DNA from: Pseudomonas taiwanensis
GTDB lineage: Bacteria; Pseudomonadota; Gammaproteobacteria; Pseudomonadales; Pseudomonadaceae
Direction: 5' to 3'
Assembly: GCF_013393345.1 (NCBI RefSeq)
Contig: NZ_QJRF01000073.1
Location: 1-64,000 of the forward strand
Length of the DNA: 64,000 nt
Position 1 is the first letter of the stretch. Every line of letters begins with the position of its first letter. Below, in pieces: positions 35,065-47,900 of the stretch. The position numbers were made by a program, and so were the translations under genes. Under the pieces are notes generated by a model that was not told where the DNA came from, made no database searches, and saw only the letters and a list, made by a program, of their open reading frames with translations.

Positions 35065-36750
35065 CTAGCTCGACGCGAACACGATGATCGGCCCGCACAC
35101 CGCCAGCAACACGTTGGAGATGGCGTAGCAGACGGTGAAACCAATGACCGGCGTATTACTGCCCGACTGTTCGATGATCTTGTTCATCGACGCCGCTTCG
35201 GTCTGGGCGCCAGCCAGGGCGCCGAAGAGGATCATCGGATGCAGGCGCAGCACGTAGCGTCCGAAGTAAAGCGCCACCAGCGGCGGCAACAACGTCACCA
35301 CAACGCCCGAAATCAACAGCGCGAGTCCCTGCTCCTGCATCGCCGCTATCGCCGCCGGTCCGGCCAGCAACCCCACCACCGCGCCAAATGCGGTCAGACC
35401 GAACTCGGAGAAGGCCCATTGCGCGGCCGGCGGCAAGGCGCCGATCTCGGGATGGCGGGAGTTGTACCAGCCGATCAGGAGTGCAACCAGCAGCACCCCG
35501 CCACCGACGCCCAACTCGATGGGAATCATGCCGACATGGGTCGAAAGCATACCCAGCAAGGCGCCCGCCACCATGCCCAGGCTGTGTACCGCGATATCCG
35601 ACTTGTAGCTGCGTTCGCGCATCCGCCCCAGTTGCGCGGCCAGCGCCTCGACACTGGTGGTGCGTCCGGTGAGGGAAATGACGTCGCCTCGCCGCAGCAC
35701 GGTGTTGGGCAGCAGCGGCAGTTCCAGCCCCTGACGGGTGATGGTGTTGATGAAGCAGCCCATTCGCTCCGCGCCCAGCAGGCGCGTCTTGATTTCGTGC
35801 AGGGTCTTGCCGGCCAGCTCGCCGGAGGTCAGCACGATATCCGCCGAGCGAGTCGGAAAGGACAACGCCTGGGCGTGATCCACTTCGGGCCCCACCCATT
35901 CGGCGAGCCGGCCCACCGCTTCCCGCAGCGCATAGATTCCGGCGATGTCCCCAGGCTGGATCACCAGGCCAGGATCGCGTTCGAGGACCTGCTCGCCGCG
36001 CACCACGCGCTCGACGCTCATGGTCGGGTGCAACTTCTCGATGTCAGCGATGGTGCTACCCGCCACGCCGCCTTGCGCAACCCGGTGCGCCCGTACCACG
36101 ATGCGCGTGTAAGGGATGCTGATGATTTCTTCGTTGCTGGCGATGCCCAGTTCCAGCTCCAGTTCCCGCGCCGAAGTGCGCATGTCCACGCCCAGCAGCC
36201 GGGGCGCGATGCTGCCGACGAAGACGATCAGCCCAATGGTGCCGAACAGGTAGGTGATGGCATAGGCGATGGCCATGTGGCTGTTGAGCTGGGCCTTGGC
36301 CGCGTCGTCCAGGGGCAGCTGGGCAATGGCGCTGCTGGCGGTACCCATGATGGCGGTGTCCGTCAGCGCGCCGGCTCCGAGGCCAGCCGTAAACCCGGCG
36401 TCGAAGTGGTAAACCGAATTCATCAGCAGGATGGCGCCCAGGGCTGTGGCGCAGAGCACCACCGAGAACAGCACCAGTTTGAGGGTGCCGCGGTTGAGGC
36501 TGCCGAAGAACTCCGGCCCGCTTTTGAAACCCACGGCATAGATGAACAGCACGAAGAACACCGACTTCAGCTCGTGGGGCACCTCCAGGCCGATCTGGCC
36601 GATGACCAGCCCCATCAGCAAGGCGCCGGCCACCGAGCCCAGGTGGAAGCTGCCCAGCTTTATTCGGCCGACCAGCACGCCCAGCGCAATCGCCAGGAAA
36701 ACAGCTATTTCCGGGTTCGAACGCAGCGCAGCGATGACGAAATCGATCAT
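35065..36750 (-). CDS. AspT/YidE-type transporter with two RCK_C (TrkA-C) domains
   Basis: A 561-residue membrane protein of the aspartate:alanine exchanger (AAEx) family. It has two membrane halves: an N-terminal bundle (about 5-190, with AVFLAIALGVLVGRIKLGSF and the GLGAGALTDTAIMG signature) and a C-terminal bundle (about 380-560, with FGALAGAQTEAASMN, the counterpart signature). Between them are two RCK_C-type regulatory domains (about 205-375, ending with the GDVISLTGRTTSVEAL form). AspT exchanges aspartate for alanine in lactobacilli; proteobacterial relatives have unassigned substrates. The start at 36750 gives an ATGA overlap with the mechanosensitive channel gene, so the two are translationally coupled and perhaps both act in osmotic or ion balance. 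Confidence 0.88.
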   Translation of the reverse strand: MIDFVIAALRSNPEIAVFLAIALGVLVGRIKLGSFHLGSVAGALLMGLVIGQIGLEVPHELKSVFFVLFIYAVGFKSGPEFFGSLNRGTLKLVLFSVVLCATALGAILLMNSVYHFDAGFTAGLGAGALTDTAIMGTASSAIAQLPLDDAAKAQLNSHMAIAYAITYLFGTIGLIVFVGSIAPRLLGVDMRTSARELELELGIASNEEIISIPYTRIVVRAHRVAQGGVAGSTIADIEKLHPTMSVERVVRGEQVLERDPGLVIQPGDIAGIYALREAVGRLAEWVGPEVDHAQALSFPTRSADIVLTSGELAGKTLHEIKTRLLGAERMGCFINTITRQGLELPLLPNTVLRRGDVISLTGRTTSVEALAAQLGRMRERSYKSDIAVHSLGMVAGALLGMLSTHVGMIPIELGVGGGVLLVALLIGWYNSRHPEIGALPPAAQWAFSEFGLTAFGAVVGLLAGPAAIAAMQEQGLALLISGVVVTLLPPLVALYFGRYVLRLHPMILFGALAGAQTEAASMNKIIEQSGSNTPVIGFTVCYAISNVLLAVCGPIIVFASS

Positions 36751-38378
36751 CGCCCGTTCCCTTCCTGATCCGTTTCCTTGGCTGGAGCTGGGTACCAGCG
36801 CTCTTTCGGCACCCATTTTTCCTGCGCGGGGTCGCCCAGGTAGTGCGGCGACATGATTTGCACGCCGTACTCGTTGAACACGTCCTGGATATTGGCGTGA
36901 AGCATGGTCAGCAGCTCGGCGCGCGGACGCGGCTCACTGGGCACGGCCTGGGCCACCAGCCGGTACTCGGGGTAAAAATCCGACAACGCCGTCTGGAACA
37001 CCTGCGGCAGCGGCTTCTGGAGGATGCCGGGCGTGCGCCGCGCAGCTTCCAGCAGCATGGCCTCTACCTGGCGCCAGGCTGTGTCGTAGCCGATGGTCAC
37101 GGTGGTATCCACCACGTAGCCCTGGCCCTGCACGACGCGGGAGTAGTTGCGGGTTACCGAGCCGGTGATCATCGAGTTGGGAATGGTCAGCACCTCGCCG
37201 AGGCCGGTGCGGATGCTGGTGGTGAACATCCCCAGTTCGGTGACGGTGCCCTCGTTGTCGCCGATGCGCACGTACTCGCCGGGGCGCAGGGTGCGGGTGT
37301 AGGTGAGGATCAGCCCCGCCGCCGCCTGCCCCACTACGCTGGAGGCGCCCAGGGAGATCATCAGGCCGATCAGTACCGACAACCCCTTGAATGCCTCGGT
37401 CCCGGCCCCAGGCAGGTAGGGATAGGCCATGGCCAGGGCGAACAGCCAGATGGCCAGCGAAGTCAGGCGCGTAGTGGGTTGCAGTGTCTCGTGGTTGAGC
37501 CAGCTGATAGTGCTGGGTCGGGAAAGGCGCTCCAGCAGCCGCTTGCTGAAGGCGCTGATGCCCCGTGCGATGAAGAAGATCAGCAGCGCGATGACCAGTC
37601 CCGGGATGGCGCTGACGATGGCATCCAGCATGTAGCGCACCAGATCCACCAGGTAATGGTTCAGGCTTTCGCCCCAGGGCCGGGTATAGGGGAATCGTTG
37701 CAGCACGAAGCTCAGCCATTCATAGGTGAGCAGCAGGACCACTGACCAATACACCAGTGCCAACAGGCGCCGGACCACGGGAAACAGGTTGCTGGAATCC
37801 ACCAGCTGCGTCTCACCGATCCTCAGTGCACTCGTGTGCCGGCGCATGCGCTTGGGTAGCCAGGACAAGGCCCTGCGGTGCGTCCAGCCGAGCAACCTCA
37901 GCAACGCGATATAGAGCAGCGTGGCCGCCGCCGAGTACCCGCCTGCCGTCAGCAGGAAGCGCAGGCTGCGGGCCTCCGCGGACTCCGCGACCACCTGGCG
38001 CAACTTTTGCGCCGCCACTTCGGCGTCCTGGCGCACCGAGGTTTCACCGGCATCCAGGTCGTTTGGCGAGACGATGAAGGCGCGCCGGTCGCCCAGCAGG
38101 ACCATGTAGCTTTCCTGGATGGTGTCCAGCCTGACGTCGGTTTCCTCTGTGCCATCGAGCATCTCGCGGATGACCGCACCGGCACGGCTGGCGCGGGCGG
38201 CGGGCGATTCACCCAGGAGCGTGGCGCGAAACACGAAGATGCTGCGGTTGGCGATCTTCAGTTCGGCGGGTTCCGCGACTGTGGTCGCCGCTTCCTCGGC
38301 AGCGTGTGCGATGACGGAAAGCGCCATCGAGAGAATCCAGAAGATCGTGGCTCCCCACCAACTGATCCTTTTGTCCAT
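36747..38378 (-). CDS. MscS-family mechanosensitive channel
   Basis: A 543-residue protein. A signal peptide (FWILSMALSVIAHA) precedes a periplasmic region (about 28-145). Then come five membrane helices and the MscS core: the pore helix GLSVLIGLMISLGASSVVGQ, then AAAGLILTYTRTLRPGEYVRIGDNEG entering the cytoplasmic beta domain, and the C-terminal cage (to about 520). Extra N-terminal helices and the periplasmic domain put it with the larger MscS-like (YbdG/MscM-type) channels, which open under membrane tension in hypo-osmotic shock. The ribosome site GGAG lies 8 bases before the ATG. It is first in an operon with the AspT-type transporter. Confidence 0.9.
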   Translation of the reverse strand: MDKRISWWGATIFWILSMALSVIAHAAEEAATTVAEPAELKIANRSIFVFRATLLGESPAARASRAGAVIREMLDGTEETDVRLDTIQESYMVLLGDRRAFIVSPNDLDAGETSVRQDAEVAAQKLRQVVAESAEARSLRFLLTAGGYSAAATLLYIALLRLLGWTHRRALSWLPKRMRRHTSALRIGETQLVDSSNLFPVVRRLLALVYWSVVLLLTYEWLSFVLQRFPYTRPWGESLNHYLVDLVRYMLDAIVSAIPGLVIALLIFFIARGISAFSKRLLERLSRPSTISWLNHETLQPTTRLTSLAIWLFALAMAYPYLPGAGTEAFKGLSVLIGLMISLGASSVVGQAAAGLILTYTRTLRPGEYVRIGDNEGTVTELGMFTTSIRTGLGEVLTIPNSMITGSVTRNYSRVVQGQGYVVDTTVTIGYDTAWRQVEAMLLEAARRTPGILQKPLPQVFQTALSDFYPEYRLVAQAVPSEPRPRAELLTMLHANIQDVFNEYGVQIMSPHYLGDPAQEKWVPKERWYPAPAKETDQEGNGR

Positions 38379-38915
38379 GTAGCACTCCAGCCAGTTCTCG
38401 TTGTCCGCCAGGCTCCCCCGATTACAGGCCTGGCGAGTTGCAGCCTAGTTCGGGAAACCGGGTGCTGCGCGCTCCCACGTTCGAAGAACAAGACCCTGCC
38501 GGGATCGTAAGTTGGGGATTCATCCGCGTAAGCGACCGACGCAGACAATGGCCAACCCCGTCACGGATTGGCCTCTAAAGTGGCGCGCCAGCTGGATTTT
38601 CTTCGCTGCATGACGGACAGATGGACTGGCGTTTCGGCGAATTTTGTGTAGGCTCACGTGAGAAATTTCTGACAGAAAACGGACTTCTGCTCAGCAAACC
38701 GGATTTAAGGACTGGACTCGGCCGCAAACGAAAATTCCCGCCTCCGCTTCGACAGGTCCATTAAATGACCCGGGCACAGCCGGATTTCTTGCGCCGCAGC
38801 ATCCAGTAGAGATTGCATCAGCACCCTGCGCCATCACGGGCACGGGGTGTTTTCGCGGTACTGAATCTCAAACGTTACAGGCCTGCCCTTGCGCGACAGG
38901 TCTCTTGGTGAACAT
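38379..38915 (+). promoter_or_regulatory. Long upstream region of the giant surface protein gene
   Basis: A 537-base region between divergent genes with no ORF support. It is AT-richer around 38640-38690, where a palindrome AGAAATTTCT lies beside TGACAGAAAA. A leader of 200 or more bases is plausible for a regulated giant adhesin. No sigma-54 or riboswitch pattern was recognised. The GGTGA before ATG 38916 is the probable ribosome site. Confidence 0.4.
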
Positions 38916-41900
38916 ATGGATATTGATACCAAGCCCGGCACCCCCGTGCCGCCCGCATTCAGACCCCAGCGCCGTGCCCTGGCCCTGGAACCACGCATCC
39001 TGTTCGACGGTGCCGCCGCTACAGCCGCGGACCAGCAGCACCAGGACACGGGTGACGCCGGGAAACCCGCCGCCACTGATCACGCCACGCCCACCGACGC
39101 CCGCAGCGAGCCCGGCCAGCAGCCCTCCGCCAGCCGTCACCTATTGGTGTTGGACAGCCGCATCGACGGCCGTGAGAAACTGACCGCGCAACTGCCCGGC
39201 AATGTCGAAGTACTGGTCGTGGAAGCCAACCAGGATGGTCTGGCCGCCATCTCCACCGCACTGGCCCAGCTCGGCCAGGTGGATTCCATCCAGATCCTTT
39301 CCCATGGCGCCGCCGGCGAGTTCACCCTCGGCAAGACTACCCTGAGCGCCGACAACATCGGCCAGTTCGCCCAGCCCCTCAGCCAGTGGAGCCAGTCGCT
39401 CAGCGAAGGCGCCGATATCCAGCTCTACGGCTGCAAGGTTGGCGAAGGCAGCGCCGGGCGTACCCTGGTCAACGAACTGGCGCGCTGGACCGGCGCCGAC
39501 GTCGCCGCTTCCAGTGATGACACCGGCAGCGCTCGCGCAGGCGGCGACTGGGACCTCGAAGTCACCAGCGGCGAAATCGACAAGCCCATCGCCCTGGCTG
39601 CCGCAGCCACCGCCGACTACGACCGGCTGCTGGCGGCCGGGCCGACCACTACCCTCTCCGGCGGCGCCGATGTACTGCTGGGAAACACCTTCAACTTCGA
39701 CGTTACCTTCACCAATATCACCGCCGATACCGGCTATGCGCCCTTCCTCGACCTGTTCTTCCCCGCGACAGGCAAGGACGGTGCAGGCGCAGAGATCGAC
39801 GACGGCATCACCTTCGTCACGGCCAGCTACCTCGGGCAGAACCTCACCACCCATGTCCTGACCTTCGACGCCAACGGCCAAGCCAGCCACCCGCTGGCAG
39901 TGGGAACCGACGGCAAGCCGGTGATCATCAATGCGGCCGATTTCGGCATGCGCGCCGGCGACCAGATGGTAGTGGTCGAACTGCCGTTTGCCAGCGTCGC
40001 CCAGGGCCAGCCACCCATCACCGTGCAAGTGACGGCTGCGTTGAGCGACCTGGCGGATACCGATTTCTCCTTCTCCGGATCGACGCCGGACCTGACCATC
40101 CGTGCGCGTAGCGGCTTCCAATACGGCAACGACTCCCTGAACAACCCGGCGACCGACCCCAGCATCCTGGAGCCGTCCGCCAACGCCGACAGCTACGTGG
40201 TGCACCCGACGGTGATCACCTTCGACCAGATCATCACCACCCCTGAAGGCGAAACCGCGACCGGCCCCAACTATGGTCGTTCTCTGGACGTCACCATCAC
40301 CCCGGCCGACGCCCAGACCCTGACCGATGTGGTACTGACCCAGCCGGTGCCGAACAACGTCATCGTGACCGCCATTACACCCGGTGGTGGCGGCATCATT
40401 ACCTCGATCACTTTCCACAACGGCAGCACGGTTACCGATCCGACGTTCATCCAGCGCATCCTGGCGCAGAACAGCGACGGCGACCTCAGCAACGACCTGT
40501 ACATCAGCGAGTTCACCGTCCGCTATCCGACCTTGAACGCGCCGACCACCACCAGCGTGCAGTTCTTCGTCCCGGACGACGACGCCAATGGCGTGCCCGT
40601 GCTCAATGCCGCCACCGGTGATGACGTCACCATCACCTTCGACGGACCGACTGCGGCCGGCAACTGGGTCCCTCTCGACCCTCGCGACGCCACCAATGGC
40701 CAGATCGCCTTCGACGGAACCGGCGACGACGTCAGCTTCGTCGCCAAGTCCATCACCCTGCAGAAGCAGGTCAGCGTGCGTACCGATATCGGCAGCACCG
40801 GCCTCAGCCCGGGGGATGTCCTGGACTACCGATTGAACATCGCCCTCTCCGACTATTTCGCCTTCGGCAGGACCTTTCTCGGTGTCGGTCAATTTGCGGT
40901 CTTCGACCGCCTCGGCGACGGGCAGACCCTGATCCCCGGTACCGCCACCCTGACCATTAGTCAGAACGGTATTACCCAGACCGTCGCCCTCATTTCTCAA
41001 ACCATCGTCAACGCCGATGGCAGTACGTCCATCATCTTCAATATCGGCGGCTCCCTGGCCAATGCGTTCGGTCTCCGCCAGTGGCTCAACGGTGACCTGG
41101 CGTTCGATAACCTGCTGCAAGGCGCCACCCTCGCAGTGCTCGCCTATCAGGCACGGGTTGCCCAGAGTTACACCCCGCCGGCGGGCGCGCCCCACAGCGA
41201 AATCAACGAAGGCGACTCCTTCGGCAACAACGCCACCGTGACCGCCACCGTCCTGTTCGACCCGAACAACCTCAGCGGCTTCGACGAGAGCGACATCTCC
41301 AACACCGTCAGCACCATCCCCACCAGCCAGGTGAATATCGACCTGGCCGATCTCAACGGCGGTGGTGCCCCGGCGCCGGGCACCGAGCTGCGCCCCGGCG
41401 ACTCGGTCACCTTCCGCCTCAGCTACGACCTGGTCACCGGTGACTACGAGAACTTCAAGCTCACCGCCTACCTGCCGCTGCCGCTGTTCGACCTGACCGG
41501 TATCGACCCCAACACCATCTGGCGCCTGGCCACCGGCAATACCAACCCCAACAGCCCCACGTCGGTCACCATCGGCCCCGGCAACTCACTGGTGTTCACC
41601 TTCGCCGACTATGTGAACCCGGGCATCAATGGCAGCCGGATCGCCATCGACTTCACCCTCACCGTCAGCGACCAGCCGTTCGCTGACCAGCGCGCCTTCA
41701 ACGTACTGGGCGAATCCAGCCAGACCCGTACCCTGGACAAGAGCGTCCTGCTCACCACCGACGACGTGACACTGATCGCCTCGGTGGCAGAACCCGTGCT
41801 CAGCATGAGCCACGGCGTGGTCTCCACCAGCCATGGCACGGTGACCGGTACCACCGGCACCTGGAATGCGCCGGGGACCGCCGGCGTCCCCTTCAGCGGC

Positions 41901-44900
41901 AGCATCACCGACATCCTCGCGGTCAACGGCAACGTCACCGGCATCGACGCCAGCGACCGCCTGCGTCTGGCCACCGCCATCGAGAACCGTGGCGGCGGCA
42001 ACGCTTATGACGTCAGCACTCGCATCACCCTTCCGCCGGGCCTGTCCTTCGTCGGCGGCAACCTGTCCAGCGCCAACCTGCTGATCTATCGCGGAGACGG
42101 CACGCAGCTGGTGGCCGGCACCCACTTCACCGTGGACAACGCCACCAACACCATCACCTTCATCGATGGTCCCGGCGTCGGCGCCCTGCTGGCCGGCCGG
42201 CCGGGTACGGCTGCCGACAACAGCGGCGCCAACCTGGTGGTGATCACCTACGACGTGCAGGTAGCGGCGGCCATCGGCGCCAGCGCCACCCTGCAGACCA
42301 CCGCCGAGCTGACCCACTACGCCAGCGCCGAGGGCGGGCAGAACTTCGTCCCCGTTCCGCTTTCCGACCTTGCCAATCAGCAGGTCGCCGCACCGGTGAT
42401 CAGCAAGGGCTTCGCCGGCGGCAGCCTGGACAATGGCGACTCCAGCGCCGCTCACACCACCGGGGCGAACCTGGTGGTCGGCGAAAGCATGCTTTACGAC
42501 ATCGTCATCACGCTGCCGGAAGGCTCGACCCAGAACCTGCGCATTGACGACCTGATCCCGCCCGGCCTGCGCCTGGACACCGCCTTCAATGGCAACCTGG
42601 GCTATCAACTGATCACCACCGCTGGTGGCGCGTTGTCGGCCAACTTCGTCGGCGCCGTCACCATCGGCAGCCTCACCGCCCCCAGCGGCACCCTGGGTGC
42701 CGACGGCGCCGATGCGCGCTTCACCTTCACCGCGTCCAGCGCAGCCGGCGACAACAACGTCGGCAACAACAGCTTCGTGATCCGCGTGCGCCTGGTGGCC
42801 AGCAACGTGATCGGCAACCAGGCCGGTGGCGTGCGGCAGAACGACGCCCGCCTGAGTTACAGCGACCCCGATGGCGACACGCCCAACGGCACCGCCCCGT
42901 TGAACCGCGACGTGAACCTCACCGGTACCAAGCCGGCGATCACCATCCAGGAACCTACCCTGCAGCTCACCCAGCAGCTGATCACCAACCCGGGCCTGGG
43001 CTTCGACGAAGGCGACCGCGTCGACTTCAGTATCACCATCGCCAACGGCAACGGCGGCAGTGACTTCGATGCCTTCGACATCGCCTTCTCCAGCCAGCTG
43101 CCCACCGAGATGGACCAGCTCGCCCTGGTCAGCGTGACCTACACCGTAGGCGGGGTCAGTACCGATATCAGCGGCAGCTTCGTCCTCGACCCGAACGGTC
43201 GGTTCCTGATCAACACCGGCAACGTCGACATTGCCAAGGGCGGCACCATCGTCATCCGCGTGACTGGCGTGGTGAACGCCACGGGCGCGTCCGTGGCCCG
43301 CTTCGACAACCTGGCGGACGTGCGCTGGACCAGCCTGAATGGCACCAACATCAATGGCGCTGCCGACCCGGCCGGCGAGCGCACCGGCCAGGATGGCCTG
43401 ATCAACACCGGCGCGCTCAACGACTACCAGCGCACCAGCGTCCTGATCATCCCGGTGGCGCAAGGCATCCGCTTCTCCCGCGTCGGCGGCCTTGGCGATA
43501 CCGCTGCGCCCAATCCAACCGGTGCGGCACTCGAAACCGTGAGCATCGGCGAGATCATCCGCTATCGCGCGACCGTGCTGGTACCCGAGGGCAGCAACCC
43601 CAACTACCAGTTGATCATCACCCTCGACGACGGGCTGACGGTGGACGACCTCAGCACCATGCGCATCGGCTTCATTTCCGATGGCGGCCTGGTCACCAGC
43701 CTGGGCGACCTGATCATTGGCGGCACCCTGCAGATCATTGGCAACGAGAACAGCCCGGAAGCCCAGTTCATCACCCCGGACCTGACCGGCGCGGCCCCCA
43801 CCGGTGTGATCAACCCCATTTACGTAGTGCTCACCACCGACGGCAACGGCAGGCAGGTGGTAACCCTCAACCTCGGCAACCTCACCAACGGCCCCTTCGG
43901 CACCGGGAACGACGGCAACGATGACGACCTCGAAGGCGTGGTCTTCGAGTTCAACGCCCGCGTGGACAACAGCCTCGGCAACCAGTCCGCCACCCAGCTC
44001 GGCGTCTTCGTCCAGGACCGCGTCAACGGCAACTTCCGCGCCACCAGCGATACCCTGTTCGAGCGCATCGTCGAGCCTGGCTTCGCCGGCCTGAACAAGA
44101 CTGTCACCGACTTCAACGCGAACCCCGGTGGCACCCTCGGGACCGCCACCGTCACGGTCGGATTCACCGCCAACGGCGGTCTGCCAGCCTATGACGTGCA
44201 CCTGACCGACGGCTTCCCCACCGGTAGTAATTACACCCTGCTCAGCATCACCATCGGCGCCAACACCTACGGCCCGGGCAACCTGCCGGCCGGCGTCAGC
44301 TTCAGCGCCACGGGCGGCGTGACCGTGGATATCGCGCGGATCGACCCGGGCACCAGCGTCAGCGTGGTGTACAGCGTCCAGGTACCGAATAGCGCGACCA
44401 TCGCCAGCACCGATGCCACCCTGAGCTGGAGCAGCCTGCCGGAATCCTTCACCAGTTGGGGCGGCACAGCAGTGGGCCCCGACAGCACGGCCACGGGCGA
44501 GCGCACCGGCGTCGATGGCCCCGGCGCCACCCTGAACAACTACGTGCTGCGCGAAGGTGCCGGGCTCGGGATCATCAGCGGCACCCTGTGGAACGACACG
44601 GGCACCGCCGCCACCGCGCCGAACGACGCCACGCCCGACCCTGATCCGGTTCCCGGCACACCCGCCTACGAACTGGCCATCGCCAACCAGGCCATCAACC
44701 TGATCTGGGCCGGTAATGACGGTGTGTTCGGGAGTGGCGACGACAAGACCTTCACCACGACCACCAACGCCAATGGCCGCTTCTCCTTCGGGGTGCTACC
44801 CAGCGGCCTGTTCCGCATCGACGCGCCGACCACGGTGAACAGCATTGCCCAGTTCGGCGAATTGCGGATTCGCATCGATACCGATGGCAGTACCCTCGGC

Positions 44901-47900
44901 CAGGTTCAGGTGACCCTGGGCGAAGGCGTGGCGCAACAAGCCAACTCCGGCTATGTCGAACTCAACGATGCCCCGGTGAACACCCTCCCCGGCTTCCAGC
45001 CGGGACTCGAAGACACGCCCCTGGCGATTCCCGGCATCAGTGTCAGCGACGTCGATGCCGAGCGTGACCCGGTCGTCGCCAGCCGCGCCATCCAGGTCAA
45101 CCTCAACGTACTTCGCGGCACCTTGTCCCTCACCGGTCCGACCACCGGCGTGACGGTTACTGGCGCCGGTACCGCGAACATGGTGCTGGTGGGTCGGATC
45201 GCCGACATCAACGCCGCCCTCGCAGGCCTCAGCTACCTGGGCAACCTCAACTTCAACGGCGTCGATTTCCTCCAGGTCGTGAGCAACGACCTGGGCAACT
45301 ACGGCGACTTCAACGGCAACGGCATTCCCGGCGAACTGGCGGATGCACGCACCGACGACGACTTCCTGGTGATCCGCCTCGACCCGGTGAACGACGCCCC
45401 CATTGCGGTTAACGACAACGCCACGGCGGTGGAAGCCGGCGGTACGTTCAACCGCCTGCCGGGTGTCGACCCGCGTGACAACCTGCTGGAAAACGATACC
45501 GATGTCGATATCGCCACCAATGGCGACCAGATCCGCGTCGTTTCGGTCACCTCGCCACTCGGCGTACCGGTCTCGGTTCCCCTGCTCGGCTCGGTGGAAG
45601 TCCTGGGCCGCTACGGCAAACTGGTGGTCCAGTCCAATGGTGCCTACCAGTACATCGTCGACAACGCCAATCCCGAGGTACAGGCGCTGCGCCAGGCGGG
45701 CGACCAGTTGAACGAGACCTTCAGCTACGTAATCTCGGACATCGGCCTGGGCGGGCCGCCGCTGCAGTCCTCGGCCACGCTCTCGGTGGTCATTCAGGGT
45801 GCCAACGACACCCCGGTGGGCGTCAATGACGAGGGCACCGCCATCGAGAAAGGCGGCGTCAACAACACCGACGTCGGTAACCCCGGCGACACCCCGCCAA
45901 CCGGCTTCCCGGTGCCCGGTGCCAACGCCACCGGCAATGTGCTGGACAACGACCTGGATGTAGACGGCGGCGAGATCCCGGCGGACCCGATCGACTACGG
46001 CGAAACCAAGAGGGTCAGCGGCGCGCGCGCCCTGCGTGAGCTCGCACCAGGCCTGCTGTTCATCGTTCCTGCCGGCGGCAGCGTGAACGTCATCGGCACC
46101 TACGGCACGCTGAACATCGCCTCCGATGGCACCTATACCTATGTGCTCAACGAAAACGCCACCGCCGTGCAGCGGCTGGGGCCGAACGACACGCTGACCG
46201 AGTTCTTCAGCTACCAGGTCACCGATACGGCAGGCTTGAACGACCTGGCCGAGCTGCGCATCACCATACGCGGCAACTACGACAACCCCCTGGCCAGCGA
46301 TGACCGGGCCGTCGCCCAGGCCGGCTCCGGTCCCACCGCCATCGGTGAAAGCAATCCCAGCGGCAACGTCATCCGCTTCCCCAGCCGCCCCGGACCGGTC
46401 ACCCAGCCTGGCGGCAATGGCGTGGACAACGACGTCGATGCGGCCGACCGACCCAATACCCTGCTCAGGGTCAATGGCGTGCGCTCGGGCCTGGAAACGG
46501 CGGGCGGTGTCCTGATCGGGGTAGCTACCGGGTCTACCAGTACCACTGGTGCCACCCTGCTGCTGGGCAACTTCGGCCTGCTGCGCATCGGCGCCGACGG
46601 TTCCTTCACCTATGACGTGGACAGCGCCAACCCGACGGTGCAGGCCCTGCAGGCCGGCCAGACCCTGACCGAGACCTTCACCTACCAGATCATCGATACC
46701 AACGGCTTCACCGACCTGGCGCAACTGGTGATCACTGTCCGTGGGGTCAACGACCCGCCCATTGCCCAGGACCACTTCAACATCGCCGTCGAACGCGGTG
46801 GCGTCGCCAACGGCCAAGCGGGCCTCGACCCCACGGGCGACGCCCTGCTGTTCGATGTCGATCCGGACGGCGATCCGATCAGCGTGATCTCCGTCAGCAA
46901 TGACGAACTGGGCACCACGGGCACCATCGGCCAGGCCTTCGACGGCCAGTACGGCACCCTGACGCTGAATGCCGACGGCACCTACAGCTACGTCCTGGAC
47001 AACGACAACCCCGAAGTGCAGGCCCTGCGCCTGCTCTCGGACTTCCTCATCGAGCGCTTCACCTATGCCATTTCCGATGGCGTGGAAGCGCCCCAGTCCG
47101 CGCAGCTGGTGATCCTCATCCTCGGCCGCAACGACAACCCGGTGGCGACCGATGACACCGCCACGGCTGTCGAAGCCGGTGGTGTGAACAACGGCAGCGC
47201 CGGGGTCGACCCGATTGGCAACGTGCTGGACAACGACACCGATGTCGATGGCGGCGCCCTCGATGCCATCGATTACGGCGAAACCAAGGTGGTGGGATCG
47301 GTGCGTACCGGTGCCGTGGAAGGTGCGGGTACAACGGGCACCCTCGGCAGCGAACTGCGTGGCCAATATGGCTGGCTGACCCTGAACGCCGACGGCAGCT
47401 ACAGCTACCGCCTGGACAACAGCCTGGCGGCGGTACAGGCCCTGCGGGCCGGCAATACGCTGCTCGAGACCTTCAACTACAGCGTCGTCGACACCGCCGG
47501 AGCCACCGACATCGCACTGCTGAGCATCACCATCGAAGGTGCCAACGATGCGCCGGTCGCCAACAATGACAGCGCCATCGCCGTCGAAGCCGGTGGCCTT
47601 GACAACAATCTGGATGGGGTCGACCCGACCGGCAATGTCCTGGCCAACGACACCGACGTCGACCTCAATGGCGAGACGCTCACCGTGGTCGGTGTACGCC
47701 ACGGCGCCGATATCGGCACCGTCGGCAGCGCATTGCTCGGCGATTACGGCACCCTGACCTTGAATGCCGACGGCAGCTACACCTACCTCGTCGATAACGA
47801 CGATCCCCGTGTGGAAGCCCTGCGCATTGCTGGCGATACCCTGAGCGAAACCTTCACCTACACCATTCGCGACCTGGCTGGCGCCCTCAGCACCGCCACC

